From Halichondria panicea (Eukaryota; Porifera; Demospongiae; Suberitida; Halichondriidae), in assembly GCF_963675165.1 (NCBI RefSeq), contig NC_087388.1, positions 558,001-622,000 of the forward strand: 64,000 nucleotides of DNA, written 5' to 3'. A program made the position numbers and the translations under genes. Numbering within the stretch: position 1 is the first letter of the stretch; every line of letters starts with the position of its first letter. Positions 61,917 through 64,000 of the stretch are shown here, one piece after another. The notes under the pieces are model-generated. The model was given only the letters and a program-made list of their open reading frames with translations. It did no database searches and was not told the DNA's origin.

Positions 61917-62499
61917 TTATGTTGATGAAGCATACAAGTCAATAGTTTTCCTGAGTGTGTTATAGTTCATGTTCATTTGAGAGAGCTCTTGTGAGTGTCT
62001 GAGTTTTGACTCCTCCAGTTCTTGTAGCAGGTGACTGTTGGTTGCCACTAGTGACCTGGGTGGTGTGAACAAGTCAGTTACCATTAGGCATGAATAATTA
62101 AATTAATTGTGGGTATTTAAAAAACATGAGCTCTGAATGAAGAACGTAATTATGTACAGCTGTAATCATGGCAGTGGTATAATTGCTGTTACTATATGTA
62201 TAATAGGGACTAATAGGCCTAGATGCTATATAGAACTTTCTTTACAATCACTTTACTATAACTCAAGATAGCCTACATAATAATTATAGTGGGAAAGAAC
62301 TAGAGAGAGAGTGGGGAAATAAAGGGCAGAAAGTAAGAGATAGTGGGTACAGTATACATACATAGTTTATCACCTGTGACTCTCCTGAAGCATGACAGCC
62401 AGCTGGTGGAGCTGCGTCATGGTGTCAGCCTCAGCCACACCCCTCTCAGCAGCAGCCTCTAATTCAGCTCTCAAATCATCCTTCTCAACCTCAAGGGAC

Positions 62500-62535
<36 letters not shown>

Positions 62536-64000
62536 GGGGGGGGGGGTGATCGATATTAGCATTAATTGACAAAAATAATGTTGACGCACGTATTTGTTGT
62601 TTGAAGGTATCTAGGCGACTGGTGGGTGGAGCCTGATCCAGTGTCGTTCTCAGAGAAGCATTTTCCTCCTTCAGAGTGGCAATGATTTCATGGAGGGAAG
62701 TCTGTGGGGAAGAAGCATAGTTGCATGTACTGCATACGAGGATCACTTATCTATTGAGACCACTCAGTACTGTCCCTACAATGCTATCACTATTAAATTG
62801 ACCTCCCTAAAGAGACCACCTCTCTATTAAATTGAGACCACTCAAATACTTAATTCAACTATTGAAAAGATACCCGGCCCATAGAAACTATTCTAGTACA
62901 ACAACACAGGAAGATCCAACAATGGAGTGCTGCAATTACACACATGACACTATAATATAATTATTATTGTCAATATGGCAGAGTACGTCATTAACACAAT
63001 TTTTGCTGGTACTGTAAATGTACAGTTTAATACCCTCAACATCACGTAGCCCATAAATATATTATGTATGAGTATCGTTATTATATATACCAAGACCCCC
63101 CCGCCCACTCACAGCCTCCCTGACAGTCTCTCCCAGCTGATGTCGTAACTCCTCCCTCGACCTCTTGTGCCCTGACACCTCCTCCGATAATTTAGTACGG
63201 CTCTCCTCAAAATGCTGACTCAGCACATTAGAGTCGGCCTGGCTTTGCTGCAACTGACCCTATGTGAAAAATAACTTCTAAAAAAATTCTCAAAATTACT
63301 TTTCCATACCTTTAATTGAGTAATTTCCGCATCCTTTTCTTGCAAGTTTGTAGTAACATTGTCCAGCTGTTGTTGAAGATCTCTGACGCTTTCCTCAAGT
63401 TTACCTTGCCTCTCCTGTTCATCCCGTGGGCGTGTGTGGTGTGAGGTGTGTGGGCGTATGGAGGGTGGGGGGATGTGAGCTCGGAGCCAGTCACTAAATT
63501 TATCTGTTGTATATAAACGAAAAATTACACAAATGAACCAAAAAGCAATACAATAAGCTTTATGGTATAAAAATCGATGCCCCTGAAAAATGCACCAATA
63601 TATGTTAATTATTAAGCTGGTACATACACATGCCCATCAATGACTAAACCACCTTTGAACTCTGAGTCTCTCTGCAGCGGACCAAGATCTCCGTCAACAA
63701 ACCTGAGGGGGTGGGTGGGTTACAGGTAACCATAGCAACTAATGTACGTGTGAGTGTGAGGCTGACCATTGCATAAATCCGAGCAAATCTTCTAGAGCAG
63801 CGGGCACTCCATCATCACTATGGTAACGACCCACCTTTACAATCTCAGCATCATCTGTAAACGGTTAATAAATTAATTTTCTTTTTAACCATTTAACTTA
63901 ATTACCATTGGTAATACTGCTCTGCTCCGGTTCACTAAGAGAGCGTGGAGTGGGTGTCAGTGTGAAGTGGCCCACCCCCCTTTTATCTCCGCTGTGTGTG
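61917..64000 (-). CDS. Coiled-coil protein, unidentified (5' end beyond window)
   Basis: At least eight exons on the minus strand: 64000(+)-63906, 63854-63767, 63702-63653, 63503-63310, 63259-63113, 62701-62590, 62500-62374, 62055-61917. They join in one frame and end YASST-stop. The first part has a non-coil segment (DDGVPAALEDLLGFMQWFVD, GDLGPLQRDSEFKDKFSDWL) of unknown type. Everything after that is long heptad-rich coiled coil (RDLQQQLDNVTTNLQEKDAE, SHLLQELEESKLRHSQELSQ). There are no membrane segments or enzymatic motifs. It is probably a cytoskeletal, centrosomal or vesicle-tethering scaffold, but I cannot name it. It is convergent with LCLAT1, 192 bp between stops. Confidence 0.8.
62502..62547. 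repeat. (GT)n plus poly-G
   Basis: About 15 GT units and a G run abut the exon 62500-62374, again forming its acceptor on the minus strand. Confidence 0.88.

Overview
This is animal nuclear DNA. Genes are split by short GT-AG introns, the flanks carry many (CA)n/(GT)n tracts, minisatellites and foldback (MITE-like) elements, and every recognised gene is a metazoan or pan-eukaryotic orthologue. Compact introns, head-to-head gene pairs, a TRAF-like gene expansion and intronic foldback repeats suggest an early-branching animal such as a demosponge. That placement is a guess; the sequence does not prove it.

The main genes alternate strand without exception: HELLS/LSH (+, 2627-16647, 5' exons left of the window), NEDD8 (-, 16987-17571), HSF (+, 17771-22818), INTS2 (-, 23060-31761), RBM17/SPF45 (+, 32104-37361), PIEZO (-, 37867-59629), an LCLAT1-like acyltransferase (+, 60101-61725) and an unidentified coiled-coil gene (-, 61917 past the right edge). 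This gives three divergent promoters of 199-471 bp (NEDD8/HSF, INTS2/RBM17, PIEZO/LCLAT1) and four close convergent 3' ends. Exons were rebuilt by hand from splice sites and reading phase. HELLS (in-window part), NEDD8, HSF, INTS2, LCLAT1 and TRAF copy A close in frame. RBM17 needs one donor adjusted, and the PIEZO model is one base out somewhere.

Secondary genes sit inside introns. The 8.2-kb HELLS intron holds an antisense array of four TRAF-like copies (RING, TRAF zinc fingers, MATH). Only the copy at 4530-6040 is intact; the others carry a nonsense codon, a frameshift or a rearrangement. An RBM17 intron holds an intronless ORF (33919-34668) made of two diverged copies of a domain I do not recognise. 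The largest PIEZO intron holds a TATA-driven secreted-protein gene (54223-55739) with four exons, three phase-0 introns and four probable helices, the layout of class I helical cytokine genes. That gene is the best candidate for something undescribed.

The left edge has a second puzzle. Positions 1 to about 2262 are a near-identical copy of the last HELLS intron, terminal exon and 3' flank (about 14700-16992), placed upstream of the helicase exons. It is either a partial tandem duplication or an assembly artefact. A foldback repeat family recurs at about fifteen places through the window.
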